A DNA stretch of 64,000 nt from NCBI RefSeq assembly GCF_031143425.1, contig NC_090449.1, positions 780,650,684-780,714,683 of the forward strand. Reading direction: 5' to 3'. This DNA comes from Pleurodeles waltl. Taxonomy: Eukaryota; Chordata; Amphibia; Caudata; Salamandridae. The notes beneath the pieces are model-generated. The model was not told the origin of the DNA. It saw only the letters and a list, made by a program, of their open reading frames with translations, and did not search any database. How positions within the stretch are numbered: position 1 is the first letter of the stretch; each line of letters starts with the position of its first letter. This document shows, piece after piece, positions 48,659 through 60,363 of the stretch. A program made the translations under genes and the position numbers.

Positions 48659-48678
48659 CTTAATGATTCTGTCTCAAC
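48659..48678 (-). other. GSDME: GSDME exon 2, 5' UTR part
   Basis: Twenty bases between the splice acceptor and the start codon. They imply at least one upstream non-coding exon, which I could not locate. Confidence 0.8.
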
Positions 48679-50934
48679 CTGAAAACGGAAAAGGTATTAA
48701 TACCCAGACTTGAGACAAATTATTTAGCTGTTAAAGTCTGTTAACATGTGCAGAACTAATGTCATTTTGAACTGTGTAAAGAGCGTAAATGCTGGTTTAT
48801 ACTTAAACTAGGTATATTATTTCGGATATTGTGTGTTGCCAAATATTGATGTGTGTAGAAATGGTTTAGTTTAACAACATGAGATACCTAACACTGCAAT
48901 CAACAATGGTACACAAAACTTCTAGAGAACAGCCTTGTGTCGCACTTCCAGTCAGATTCTGGATAAGTTTGGTTTTCAGACAATTCCCAATCATATTGGC
49001 GAGCAACCATATTTTCTGATAATACTACTCGTTCTGGTGTCAAACATATTACTTCTACTGCGTCAATGGTAATTTGCTTCTTGTTTGTAAATGGCATAAG
49101 TTTAAGAAAGACATCCTTTTTGGAACTGGACTATGGTATGTATCCTTAGACTGGTAACTGATGGTGGTGATGAGATTTCATCATTCTACTCTCGAGTATA
49201 GCCTCTTGTCGTTTGGCAGATTGTGGAATGCAGCAGTTGAGCGACAGCGACAAAAACTTTAAACTCCTATCAGTTTTACTGGGTACAAACAATATTTCGA
49301 AAAAAATAAATATTCACTCACTGTATGGGCAAAGGTGACCTGTTATATAACGAATAAGTTACTTGACTAAGAACCCGAATTTAGGATCTGCACCAAAGTG
49401 TTAATGACAGTCTCGAAGTATGCAAGTCACAAAATTAAAAAGAACATTTTAAGAAATGCCGCTGGCTAAATGATGCAGCTATATGCTTGCGATACACATG
49501 TTAAACTTTAAAAAAAGTTAACCACTGCACCTTAGAACAGATGTAGAAACCCTTTTTAGTTTTAATACAAACTACAGGAACGTATGCTTCTTACTGATGC
49601 AAAGAACATATACTATTGGCTTTGAATTACCGCAACTCAAAGACATTGTAAAAATACATAAGGATGAATTTTAAAAAAGATACTAAAAAGACAGCATTTG
49701 CAAAGTTACTTTTTGGCCCTATTCTCTCGCACTGAACTGCACTTCTTTTCAAGTAGACGCGCATATCTGATCACACAATTAATGCCACTCACAATACATG
49801 AGAGCCAATGACTGAAGTGTGCTGACACCCCGCCCTACCCTGTATGCTGTGTTGGTTGGAAGCAAACCATGAATGTCGGCTGAACAGACCAATGGATACA
49901 GGGGACTGACCAAAAGTCACACTACATATCTATATATGTATGCACTTTTTATGTATGTTTCTTTTCATTACATAAGGCTGAGGAGACCTATAAAGCTTTC
50001 CATAGACTCGATCTTTAAAAAAACATGGACTGATCCTGCAGCACTGAAAAGAGCAGAAAGGGAGAAATGGAATTCTGAGCAAGAATTGGTTAAACACAGG
50101 GATAACTGTGCATATAGTTTTCTAACTTTGCTTTTGTTTCAAATAAATATTGGCTCTATGACCTACTGACGGTTACTCTGCGGTGTTGGCCTCCAATAAC
50201 AATACATTAAAGCCATAAACAGTTCTTAAAGGCACAAAAACAGTTATGATAGCGCCCTGAGGGCAACTGTCTCAGACGCTATAAAAATATATTTAGTAAA
50301 TAATACCCACTGCTTAGTTTGCTGATATGAGGGTTGAGTGCACACTGCCATCAGATGGTGTGTGGTACTGCTTAGCATGGACATTATTAAAAACTGATTG
50401 AAGTAGCAGGCATGATAGGGTGAACTGATGAAGCAGGGGGACTCTTGTGGGCATCAGTGGAAATCATAAAATAATAATAAAGGGGAAGCCCTGATTCGGA
50501 AGTAGAACTAGCAAACAAACCAAATCTCAAGAATGCTTCTGCCACCATTAGAACACCTTTGATTAGGTTGTGCCTACTTAATGATGTGCTAAGCATCGCC
50601 AAAACCAGAATTAGCTAACACTGAGCAGGCATGGAAGAACTACTGCATTGGGTGTGGTGAGGCAAGGAGTAGTCATTGCCCACTTGGTTGCGAAGTCTAC
50701 TCCTCCTAGGATGCTAAGTACTTTTTAAAAAATTTGTGGTAGGCCTCCTTAACTTCTTTTCCACAAAAGCTATTTACAACAAATATGCACGTTTTTTCTC
50801 ACATCCAGGCGATTCTAAACTTAACTGTGGTTTGTGGATTCCACTGAAGTGAACCAAGAAACTATTCAAAATACAGAATCGTTTTGTGTGTTTTGGGGAT
50901 AATGGGGAAGAAAGTGCTGCAAGGAAGGCATATG
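48679..50934. other. GSDME intron 1 or upstream sequence
   Basis: AT-rich. A segment at about 50245-50290 (AGCGCCCTGAGGGCAACTGT) resembles an L2-type LINE/SINE tail but is too short to call. No exon 1 or promoter recognised. Confidence 0.4.
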
Positions 50935-51002
50935 GGGCCATATGTACTAAAGCATTTTCCCATAGACACAAAATGGGTAAAATCCTTTGGTACATCTGGC
51001 CC
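50935..51002. mobile_element. Harbinger-like mini-MITE (68 bp), TSD ATG
   Basis: A near-perfect palindrome. GGGCCATATGTACTAAAGCA followed by TTTTCCCAT pairs with ATGGGTAAAATCCTTTGGTA followed by CATCTGGCCC. ATG flanks both ends (50932-50934 and 51003-51005). Confidence 0.78.
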
Positions 51003-51005
51003 ATG

Positions 51006-52480
51006 GTTTTCTTTTCTAAAATGGCATCAATAAAAGGGTTGCTGTGCTAAGCTCACCAACTTTCAGCAACAAGCAGAGTTAAAAATAAAACATTTTTACC
51101 ACCGTTTTTGCCAATTCTTAAGTGGAAGTCCATTTTTTCTTATTTTGTGTGTTTTCAACCTACCTGCAATTTGCGGTGGAAACACGGGTGAAACCTATAG
51201 GTAAATACAGCAAACTATGCATTTCTTAAGACTAAACATAATTCTGAATGCAGGAATGTGTTTATGTAGATTACTCATGGTCTCAAAAAGAAACTAATTT
51301 ACCAGTAATGTAAAGAAAAAAGACAACTGAAAAAAATGAAAAAAGCTGACAAAGTTTTAATTTGTAATATTTTTGCTCAAATGACCGACTTACAAAGGTA
51401 CTATAGCATTATGTCCATCAGACCCTTCTGGTCGCAGGGATGGATATTGTTTCCTGACAGTCCAAAAACACAAAATATCCGGAGCCAACAAATGAACTGA
51501 AGCTTGTAAGATTTTTCACTGTCAACCAACCATGCCACAATTTATGTGGTAAAATGGGTATGAAGAAAATCTATGCATTTTTAAACATGCACAAGATACA
51601 GAGATTTGAGAATAGAGGTCATTTCTTACATCTAGTTCGGGGTCACCCACTCTAACTTTCACACTAGCTTACATTTGGAAGCCAAAAATGTAGAGAAGTC
51701 CAATTAATAATAATAAATGCTCTACTATTTTGTGTTCCACACTTCTCCTGATAAAACAGTACTCCACATGTGTAGCTGGGCCGAATATCATGATAGGAAA
51801 GGTCCCAAAACACAACATGATCAATTTTTGGCATGAAAAATAATCCACGGAAACATTCCAAACCCAAACATATTTTGAAAACTAGACACCCAGGGGAGTG
51901 CAGGGTGGTGTGGATTCTGTGAATCCCACTATGTTTTCTTGCTCATGATGCCCTACAAACCTAAAGATTTAACTAATATTAAACATTTTTCTCATAATGC
52001 CCTGTGTGAAACTTCTGGAATCTGTGGGAATCCACAAAATTTCCACCCCCCCCATGCTTCTCATCAGTAAAAATGTTACCCTACTTGCAAGGGGCTGAGC
52101 ATTGTGCCTGCAACAAGACTGGACCAAACCAGTGGCCATGCAAAGACTACACTTACTTTAGATGGTCAGCTTTCATCTGTTCCTGTCAAGGTGCACACGA
52201 AGTGTGGCAATGCTGGGTGGTAGGAATTTTTGTGGGTAGCTTTTGGATATCACCCCCACAGAAAAATGAGAAAATCATGATATTAGCCAACGTTTGAAGT
52301 CTGCAGGACATTCTGGGCACCCAGGATTCATAAAGGTATCTAGGTTTCAGAAATGCCCATGGTCCATGGGATTCTTTTTTGCCAGCTTCCCTAGTGCCCT
52401 AATAATGCAGCCATTCACCATGGCATGTGAGATGAAACTGGGATTTACCCCATCTCTTCCAGCTCAAATGTCAAAAATAT
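51006..52480. other. Intronic or upstream sequence, nothing recognised
   Basis: No coding signal or repeat partner in this window. Confidence 0.4.
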
Positions 52481-53080
52481 GACCCAGAGAATCCAAATTT
52501 CCTCCTGCTTGCCATGAGGGTGGGGTGGGTCTATGCCCAAGGTAGGCAGAAATACTGTTGGGGCTTTAGAGGTGGTGCACAGGCCAGAAGGCAGATTATG
52601 ACTAGCCCTCACCAATATGCCTTCCTCCACCTTATGGTGGTAGAAAAACAATTAGGCCTGCGTTGAAATGGGGCACAGCAGTTGGCTGGGCAGGCCACCA
52701 TGCCTTCATTATGTTACAATTTTTCCATGGTGGCCAGTGGGCATTTTGTCCACTGAGATGGGCACAGATTGGGGTAAACCTACACAGTCTGCCTCCAGGG
52801 GGGCATGAAGACTGTTGGGCTCATTCCGGGGAAGGGCACAGTCAGATGCCTGGTGGGCCAACCCACTGCTTCTTTTCCCTGTATCCCCGGTATGTAGCAA
52901 ATTCAGACTGGGGTAAATCTCTACCACCTTGCTTTCCTAGAGGAAAGGGGGGCAGAAAGACTCCTGAGGCTATTACAGTATGGGAGCATATCGCAATGCT
53001 TGGATGGCTCACCCCACCCCTTATTTTGGTGTCTAGTGGCTTTCTGCCCCACTGAGCGAGCAGACTGGGGGTGAATTAAT
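52481..53080. repeat. Degenerate tandem repeat, about 140-160 bp period
   Basis: GATTGGGGTAAAC, GACTGGGGTAAATC and GACTGGGGGTGAATT recur near 52770, 52908 and 53066, each after a CCC-rich word and with TGGGCA-like blocks between. Units are strongly diverged. Confidence 0.4.
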
Positions 53081-53712
53081 AAATCTGTGACCCAAATATC
53101 AAAATGCAGAGCTTCAGTTGTTGATAGAGTGAAATGTATGCCTATCTTGAAAAGTATCAGCAGGTTGTTATTCTATGCATCTTTCAGGCTTGAACTCAAC
53201 TCTATGACTGAAATACAAATACAATTTCATAGGAAAATGTCTACATGTTGTTTGTAAATGTCACCAGAACCCAGAGATGGCAATTTAGGACCACATTACG
53301 TTATCCTTTAAGATATTGTTATATTTCATTATTTTTTGTAGTAGTTCGTTTGAAAAAGCTCTTTTCTCCAAAGTGCAGTTAACAAAAGGTACTCACTCCA
53401 AACAGAATGTTTGGTTTTTATTTAACTTTTCTGAAGAAATTGTGGATAAAACAATGGACAATGGTGGTAACCAGTTAATTTATGCGATTTGGTAGCTGTG
53501 GCATTTACCAGATAGTTATGTATTTACCACATGCACCACATAATTTGCAAAGGTCAAAAAACATTTATAGATCAAACGGATGAAAATAATATTGCCAGAG
53601 AATGTGAAGCCTAATTAGTGTTTTTTGCAGCATAAATGGTCCTACATGCATAGAGCTAACGATGATAAAGCTCTGTAGAATGGTTAAGGAGCTGTCAATA
53701 TGAAGATGAAAT

Positions 53713-53775
53713 CCATATTTCACGGGGAACAATGGAATGTTTTTTTCTTATTTCATGGTTCCCTGTGAAATATGG
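53713..53775. repeat. Inverted repeat (18-bp arms, 27-bp loop)
   Basis: CCATATTTCACGGGGAAC at 53713-53730 pairs with GTTCCCTGTGAAATATGG at 53758-53775 with one mismatch. Confidence 0.75.
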
Positions 53776-53957
53776 CTTAAATATATATATCATACTGCTT
53801 TCTCCTCAAGCCACATTCCTTCAGCCCTCCTTCACCTCCTGAGCCAAGAGTGACTCCATTAAGAAACAGGCAGCACAACCAGGTGCTGTGTTTTCATACT
53901 CTTGTGCTCCTTTATTTTTTCCACATCAAAAGTGCAAGCGACGACAGACAAGAAAAG

Positions 53958-53995
53958 TGGCGACGCATTTCGGCCGGAGCTTTCAACTGGCCATA
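53958..53995 (-). ncRNA. Degenerate hammerhead ribozyme-like motif in the Penelope terminal repeat
   Basis: The minus strand reads GGCCAGTTGAAAGCTCCGGC, then CGAAATGCGTCGCC. It lines up with the Penelope hammerhead pattern CUGAUGA - stem II - GAAA - NGC-GUC. The CUGAUGA core appears as CAGTTGA, while GAAA and the GTC cleavage triplet are kept. Hammerhead motifs in Penelope terminal repeats are established. The altered core suggests this one no longer cleaves. Confidence 0.55.
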
Positions 53996-54180
53996 AAGTG
54001 CAGACAGTGCAAGTGAGCTAAAAAAATACTCTACACCCCTCTCATTATTATTAGTAGTAGTAGAAATAGATAACACACGGAGCTATACAAACATTTACGC
54101 CTGTGCCTGTGACCACAATTATATACAAGCCATTCAATGTTAAAAATAAATCACTGCATTATTGCATTTTAAAGAAAAAA

Positions 54181-54532
54181 TGTAACATTCTCACTGTAAG
54201 GTATAAGGTTCACTAATTTAGAAATTGATTTCTGGTCTTAAAGCACATTTCTGAATTTATGTCAATCATTTCTGCTGTCTTGGTTATATCACAATCACGT
54301 TCTAATCAAAAGTGTAATTTTAAAGTGTTGTGTTTCATTTGTAAACAGTATTATCATTCTTACTGTAAAGTACAGGCTTCACTATGTTGGCAATTGGTTC
54401 CTGATCACAAAGTGCATCTCTGAATTCATGTGCAATCATTGCTACCATCCTGTTAATGCAACATTTATTTTCAAATCACAATACAGTTCTAAAGTGACTA
54501 GTATTTTTTTTTATAAACAGTACTGGCAATGA
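54181..54532. repeat. Tandem duplication, two units of about 176 bp
   Basis: Unit 1 (54181-54356) and unit 2 (54357-54532) share CATTCTCACTGTAAGGTA / CATTCTTACTGTAAAGTA, GAAATTGATTTCTGGTC / GCAATTGGTTCCTGATC and CTGAATTTATGT-CAATCATT. Divergence is substantial, so the duplication is old or inherited from the element. Confidence 0.75.
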
Positions 54533-55003
54533 TAGAATTTGCATTAATAATCTAACCTTAAATCGCTCAAAAAAGGCACTTGGTCCTATTGCACCTATGC
54601 ATTATCAAATTGTCAAAATCTCAGAATAACGCTTACCAGTGCTCATATACTTATATCAAAAATGTGCGTCACAGGCCTACACACCATCACCTTATATCTT
54701 ATGTACATATAATCCAATCTTATGCTACACAAGTAATCGAAATGAACAAAATAGTCAAAAATATATATGTTTACCTATATAGCACACAGACGAAGCAAAT
54801 CAATACTGTTCCCATCCGATCCCTTCATAGCTAACACATCACTAATAATGTCAGGCATGCCACAGTTGGCTTTCAACAGAAGTGACAAACCACCTATGAT
54901 GTTGTTTTCTCACATGATCAAAATGCTTAACTATGACTTCAACTTTAAATTCTGGAAAAATGCAAAACAAATGATCAAAAACTTATCAAAGAACACATGT
55001 AAT

Positions 55004-55330
55004 TCAGCATGAGTTCAGTCCCCATGGCACCTCTGTACCCATGAGAAATATCCATCTCGATTCTGATTTCCTCAATGCAAGTTCTGGGTCGCCACTCCTT
55101 GGTGCTTTGGTGACATGGTGAATCCCATAATAGCATAGATCTGATTTATTGCCTCCATGATAATTCCCATATGTGTTTCGCCATGGCATTGGTTAAATCC
55201 TGATTTTGAATTGCTCGAACATGTTGTAGGATCTGTATTTTTAGTTTATTGACAGTACTGCTGATGTATTTTTTTCCCCAGTCACATTCTAAGACCTAGA
55301 CCACATATGGGGTTTCACAGTTGATCCAAT
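55004..55330 (-). pseudogene. Penelope GIY-YIG endonuclease remnant
   Basis: From about 55330 the minus strand reads CETPYVV, a stop, VLECDWGKKYISSTVNKLKI and LQHVRAIQNQD. After a frame change, CYYGIHHVTKAPRSGDPELA and SESRWIFLMGTEVPWGLNSC follow. This matches the Penelope C-terminal nuclease (YVVY-x-x-EC-x-C ... KYIG-T ... E-H ... RGGD ... RWI). The YIG is YIS here. In the family this domain nicks the target. The copy is inactive. Confidence 0.72.
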
Positions 55331-56059
55331 GTTAAACAGCAAATGTTCTTCCACTCTGCGATTTAAATAAGCTTACATTCCATCCAAAATGACAGGCCTT
55401 GTACTTTTGACAATGCCAAAATTCTTTTTACCGATTTGTTAACCAATTAGACTTGTCATTTGGTGTATCTCGCATGAAACTGTTTGTCAAATATTCTCCT
55501 AGGGGCACTGTTTGCTACAGGTCACCAAGGGGAGATCTGGTAGTACCTGGTCCATTGTCTCATCAAGTTTCAGCAGTTGCCAATTTCTCTCTAATGAGTC
55601 TCCTTGAGGTGGGCTGTTTAGAGATTAGGAGTTTGTCCCTCTTCCGTGTCCATGTTCTTGTTAATGCATCAACCTATACACTCTTTGGGTAGCCTCTAGC
55701 TGAGAACCTCTGGCACACTCCTTCAGCTTCCTGGGCAAATTCTCAATACTCTGAACAGTTCCCTTGTCCTCTGAGGAGTTCTCCGAATGGGGTGCTCCAT
55801 TTTAAAGCTTGTGAATGTCTGCAGTTAGCATGGAGTAGGTTATTGCAGCTTGTGGTGTTCTGTGTATGCAAATACAGACCTTCTCCTCCTCAATGTACAC
55901 TGTAATGTCCAGATATGTTACACTGATTTCATAGATAAATTTAAGTTTTGGGGGATTATCATCCCATGTTTTAATGAAGTTAATCAGATCTTGTTAAATC
56001 TTGTCCCAGATAAGGGATTAATTATCTATGAAGCATACCCACAGCACAACCTTCTTGAA

Positions 56060-56746
56060 GACTTCCTTATTCTCATCTTGTCTCAGCATCCCAGTGGCCC
56101 ATCATAAGGATGGCATATGTGGGCGCAAATGATGTTCCCATTGCCGCCCCAAAAATCTGTAAGTAGTATCTGTTATTAAATAGTAAGACCTTATGAGTTA
56201 ATCACAAGGACAACATTTCTAGGAGCATCTGTGTGTGTTTGAGAAGACTGACACACCGTGATCATAGGTAATACTTGCAGGCATTCATTCTGTGCATGTT
56301 CAATTGATGTATACAGTGAAACAACATCAATTGTTGCTATGAGATATTCTTTCTTCCAGGGAATCCAATTTATCTGGTTAGGAAAGCCCATAGAGTCCCT
56401 AATATAAGAGGGCAGAGTGGTCACGTATGGGAAGAGGAAAATGTCTACAAACCTTGGTTTTTTCTAACAGTGATTTTATAGCACTCACTATTGGCCTGCC
56501 AGGAGGATTATTGACGCCTTTGCGTACTTTCAGCAGAAAGTATACAGCCGGTCTCACTGGATGGTTATTTCTCAAATATTCATATGCTTGATTGTCCAAA
56601 AGGCACCTATCATGCCAGTCTCTGAGTTTGTGATGATAGCTCTTGGCATACTCATCCGCTGGATTCACATTCAATAATCTATAGTTTTCTTTGTAACCAA
56701 TGCTTCTCATTGCCTCCTTTATGTATGTTTCACGATCCATGACCAC
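56060..56746 (-). pseudogene. Penelope reverse transcriptase remnant
   Basis: Minus strand from 56746: MVMDRETYIKEAMRSIGYKE, CLLDNQAYEYLRNNHPVRPA, YFLLKVRKGVNNPPGRPIVS. After a frameshift near 56425: TLPSYIRDSMGF, LIATIDVVSLYTSI (RT motif A), a degraded piece, then YYLQIFGAAMGTSFAPTYAI (motif B) and MMGHWD. The GRPIVS, DVVSLYTSI and GTSFAPTYA blocks are specific to Penelope-like RTs. The YxDD box lies beyond a stop and was not recovered. Confidence 0.85.
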
Positions 56747-56755
56747 ACTGTTTCA

Positions 56756-56756
<1 letters not shown>

Positions 56757-56796
<40 letters not shown>
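56757..56796. repeat. (TA)n microsatellite
   Basis: About 20 TA units. It forms the border between the Penelope element and the repeat tail module. Confidence 0.95.
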
Positions 56797-56799
<3 letters not shown>

Positions 56800-56809
56800 G
56801 GTAGTTATA

Positions 56810-57192
56810 CCTTAAGACCTTGTTTCCATAGGAAAGTTTTTTTTTTTCTGTTATCAATAACTTTGGTGCCATTTGACGGTTCTTCATGAAATTTTCAAAA
56901 CTAGATTGCCACTCCCGACATCTTTTGTGCTGAAAGTTTTGGGGTGATTCGTCAGGCTGGGCTGAGAAAATGGGGGGGGGGGGGGGGGGTGTCAAAGCAC
57001 GTTTTCCTCTTGCAATTTCCCATAGGTATTTTAGACACAACTACAGCCCAAAACGATTAACTGAATTACACCAAATTTGGCAGAAAGCTAGATCTTGGTT
57101 GAGAAAGAGTGTTTTTTGAAATTAGGTGTAAATCCTTCCAGTAGTTTTACAGTTATTAGAGAAAAAATATGTATGTGTATCTAGGGACGCAC
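56810..57192 (-). repeat. Repeat tail module, inverted
   Basis: On the minus strand it begins at the TCCCTAGATAC junction (57190) and contains TTTGGTGTAATTCAGTTAA-type words and CCTATGGGAAATTGCAAGAG. A run of about 18 G occurs near 56973-56990. Homologous to the tails at 12820, 44333 and 58942. Confidence 0.7.
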
Positions 57193-58214
57193 ATCCTACA
57201 GATCTCGTAGTGAGCTCTCATTAGTTGCCACCACGTTAACCAGGAAGCCATCTTGGGACCTTGACTCAGTCAAGTCCCAAGAAAAACCTTTAAAAATAAA
57301 ACAGACAAGTGAGCAGGGTAGAAATAACCTGACTTCCTAGGCCTGGGGCCCAAAAAGTTTTATTTTAAAAACTTCTACTGTGAATTTCTAGAGGACCCTC
57401 AATTCCAAAGTAAAACTAAAAAAAAAAAAAAAAAAATAGTGTGGCCTCCCGTGATTGTTTGCTTTGTGCCCACCGGGAGGGCCTGGATGGTGGATTTATA
57501 AGTATTATTGGGGAGGTGGGCTCCCCTGTCTCCCCTCTGTAGGCCAATTTCAGCCTCAGGTACCCCATCCCCTTGGACCAAGCCTTACAAAGTAAGTGGG
57601 AAGGAAACACCTGGCTTCCCTCCTGAGCCGATTTTGGCCCTGGGGACTGCCATCCCCTGGGGCCCGGCCCTGAACAAAAAGGGGGAGGAGTTGCATGGCA
57701 CTACTCCTGGAGCAATTAATTGGCAATAGGACCCCATTCCCCAGGAGCGGCTCCAGCTATGTCCTGGGGTGCCAAGCCCCAGGACACAACAGTTTCCTTG
57801 CCTGCACTGGCGTGGACAGGGAAACCTGTGTTTCCTCTTACCTAGCAGGTACAATTTCAAAGATCCTGACAAGTGAGAGCAAACACTAAGTCCGCTCACA
57901 ACAGGTGGGAGCATCAAAACTGTCTCCGCCAACCAGGAGCAGACCTTTTATCTGTTTCCCTGCCAGCTTTGAAGCAGGCAGAGAAACAGATGAAACAATT
58001 GCTAAAAATGCAGCTCCCTCTCTGTGAGAGAAATCACTTTCTCTATTTCCCCGTCTCAATCTCTGCAGGCAGGCAAACCATGGAAACCTCCACATCCTGC
58101 AAGTGAAAGCTGTTTGACAGGTCTTACTTGTTGGAACCGGAGTGTTTGCTTTGGAATGGTGGGAGCTGTTAAAGAGCAAACACTATCAAAGAGCAAACAG
58201 CTATATCCGGGGGG
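57193..58214. repeat. GC-rich degenerate tandem sequence between inverted tail modules
   Basis: Words such as CCCTGGGGACTGCCATCCCC and CCCCAGGACACAACAGTTTC recur in diverged form, with an A-run at 57418-57436. Open frames reflect composition. No gene recognised. Confidence 0.5.
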
Positions 58215-59268
58215 TGGGCACCCGGGGACATAGCAGGGGCCGGCCCTAAGTGGTGGGCCCTAGGGCCATCTTTGGCTCCTCGATGGGAGCCCTCCAAATG
58301 AAACCAAGGGGAGGTGGTGGTCCCCAGGGCCAGGGGTCGTGACAGCCCTCCTCTATTATTTAAATTCAGCCCCGGGAAGGTGGCAATCCCTGGGGATGTG
58401 GGCAGGCAGTGTGGTCTTAAATATACATAATTTGTTTGGCCCCGGGGAGGTGGCCGTCCCCGGGGCAGCGGGTAGCCACATGAACTCCCCGCATTCACAA
58501 TGTACTTAGCCCCAAGGAGATGGCAGTCCCAGGGGCATAAAATTGCACTAGGAGGGTGCCCTGTGCACACCCTCCTTTATTTTCACAAGCCTCCAGAACC
58601 TGGCCAACCTGTGGGCTCAAGCGTGGGAAACCGCAATTTGTTTTATTTTTCATTTTTGCTGCAAACTTGTGAATTTCTCATGAATTTGCAGCAACATGTT
58701 TTTTTAAAAAGCACTTTTTTTCCCCAGGGGGAGGGTCCCGCTGGAACCCCACCACCAGAGCTAAGGGGTCAAGCGTCCCTACCTTAGCCCCTTTTCTTTT
58801 TTTAAAATCTTTTTTCTGGGACTCAGCCGAAGCAGAGTCTCAAGATGGCTGCCAACACTTCCTGGTTGAAGTGTTGCAAGCCAATCAGAGCTCTGCATTT
58901 CCCTGCATGAGCTTGTTATTATTTGCAAATCCATTGAGCCTCTAGATATCTATATTTCTTTTTATTTGTATATCCGAAAAGCTACTGAACTGATTTACAC
59001 CAATTAACAAAAGCACTCTTTCTGTACCAACCTTCCTGCCAAATTTGGTGTAATTCCAGCCAGCGGTTTAGGCTGTAGTCGTGTCTAAAATCCCTATGGA
59101 ACTTATAATGGGAAACACAGCTTCTTTGAGCCCTTCCGCCTTTTTCTTGGCCCACTCTTGATGGATCACCCCAAATCTTCCTACGTACAATATTTCTATG
59201 AGCACTTTTTTTGGAAAATTTCATGAAGATTCGAACTGCACCAAAGTTGTAGGCAAGTCAAAAAATTA
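58215..59268 (+). repeat. Repeat B, copy 2
   Basis: Tandem GGGGAGGTGGTGGTCCCCAG-type units (58300-58540) are followed by CCCACCACCAGAGCTAAGGG, GCCAATCAGAGCTCTGCA and the tail module from about 58942. Same order as 43735-44668. Confidence 0.72.
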
Positions 59269-60363
59269 CTTTTTCCAATGGAAAAACTGGCCTAACTATA
59301 ACTACCTGCTGGCAACAGCCAGTAGGATATATATAACACAAAATACAATCAAATATAATCTTCAGATGCTGAGGATAGGTTAGAATTGAGCATATGCCCC
59401 TTTACTGCACAAAACACTTTTAATATTAATAACTGGATGGAGTAGACGTCACCTTTAAAACATGCAGGGTAACTTCAAGACGATTCAATACATTTTGCAA
59501 TCCCTTAATTGATAATTATGGAGATAGCTTGCATTTTTTTTTTAAAGATGTACCTTAATGCATACATTATAAGACAAGTTAATTGGATTCCTAACAACTA
59601 ATGTTTGAATATTAGATTAACAGTACAATTATTATGCAAATGCTTTACATGGGTACTCTATTATTTATTCATGAATTTAATGTACAGTTTAAATGTAATT
59701 TGTTGGCATAAAACTTAAAAAAGGACACATTATTGTAGGGCAGAGTTTGTTGAAACTTGTTGTGGGGTGATATGCATCGATATGAGGAATGTACCAGTTT
59801 ATGATGGGACAATGATGCTGGTCTGGATATTTGCATGAGCAAAAGATTTTGAGATACAGGAAATCGCTCACTGATTACTGTAAAACTGTTGATTCTTAAG
59901 TGTTATAATTTTGTTAAATAAAGTCATTATGGGGAATATAATGCTCAAAATGAACACAGTCAATATTATGGAGAGAAGAAACTTTACGTGGAATTATGAT
60001 GTATTTATTTTGAAGGGAAGGTGTTTCTCTCAAAATATCAGTGTAGCAAATGGAGATAATTTTGTTAAAAGTCTCACAGCAAAACCATGATTGATCTTCT
60101 AGACATACAAACAGAGGTGCAGGGTGACAAACTAGTAACCTCATTAATCAGAAAAGAGACAGCAGGCAATACAGTCCTTTACGCAGCTAGCAGTCAACCA
60201 ATCCCCTAAGGGGAGTTGATAAGACTGAAGAGGAACTGCAGCACTTAGGTAAAGGTCTTGGATGCTCATAAGATGATGTGGAGGGTTAAAGCCAGAGGGT
60301 ATCCAGTCAGAGTCCTCAATACAGGAATAACCAAGGTCAAATCCAAAGACAAGGATAACTTAT
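59269..60363. other. Spacer, nothing recognised
   Basis: AT-rich sequence without a partner or coding signal. Confidence 0.4.

Larger units (their letters stand above)
53860..56750 (-). mobile_element. Penelope-like retroelement, defective
   Basis: Minus-strand order: RT (56746-about 56060), degraded middle, GIY-YIG endonuclease remnant (55330-55004), 3' region with an internal tandem duplication (54181-54532) and a hammerhead-like motif (about 53995-53958). The RT's TSFAPTYA box and the C-terminal GIY-YIG type define the Penelope group. The 5' side ends at a (TA)n tract. Upstream protein parts are missing or unreadable. Confidence 0.8.

Noticed and set aside
57399..58179. Overlapping Pro/Gly-rich frames on both strands
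   Set aside because: They reflect the GC-rich tandem sequence. No splice sites or domain are seen.
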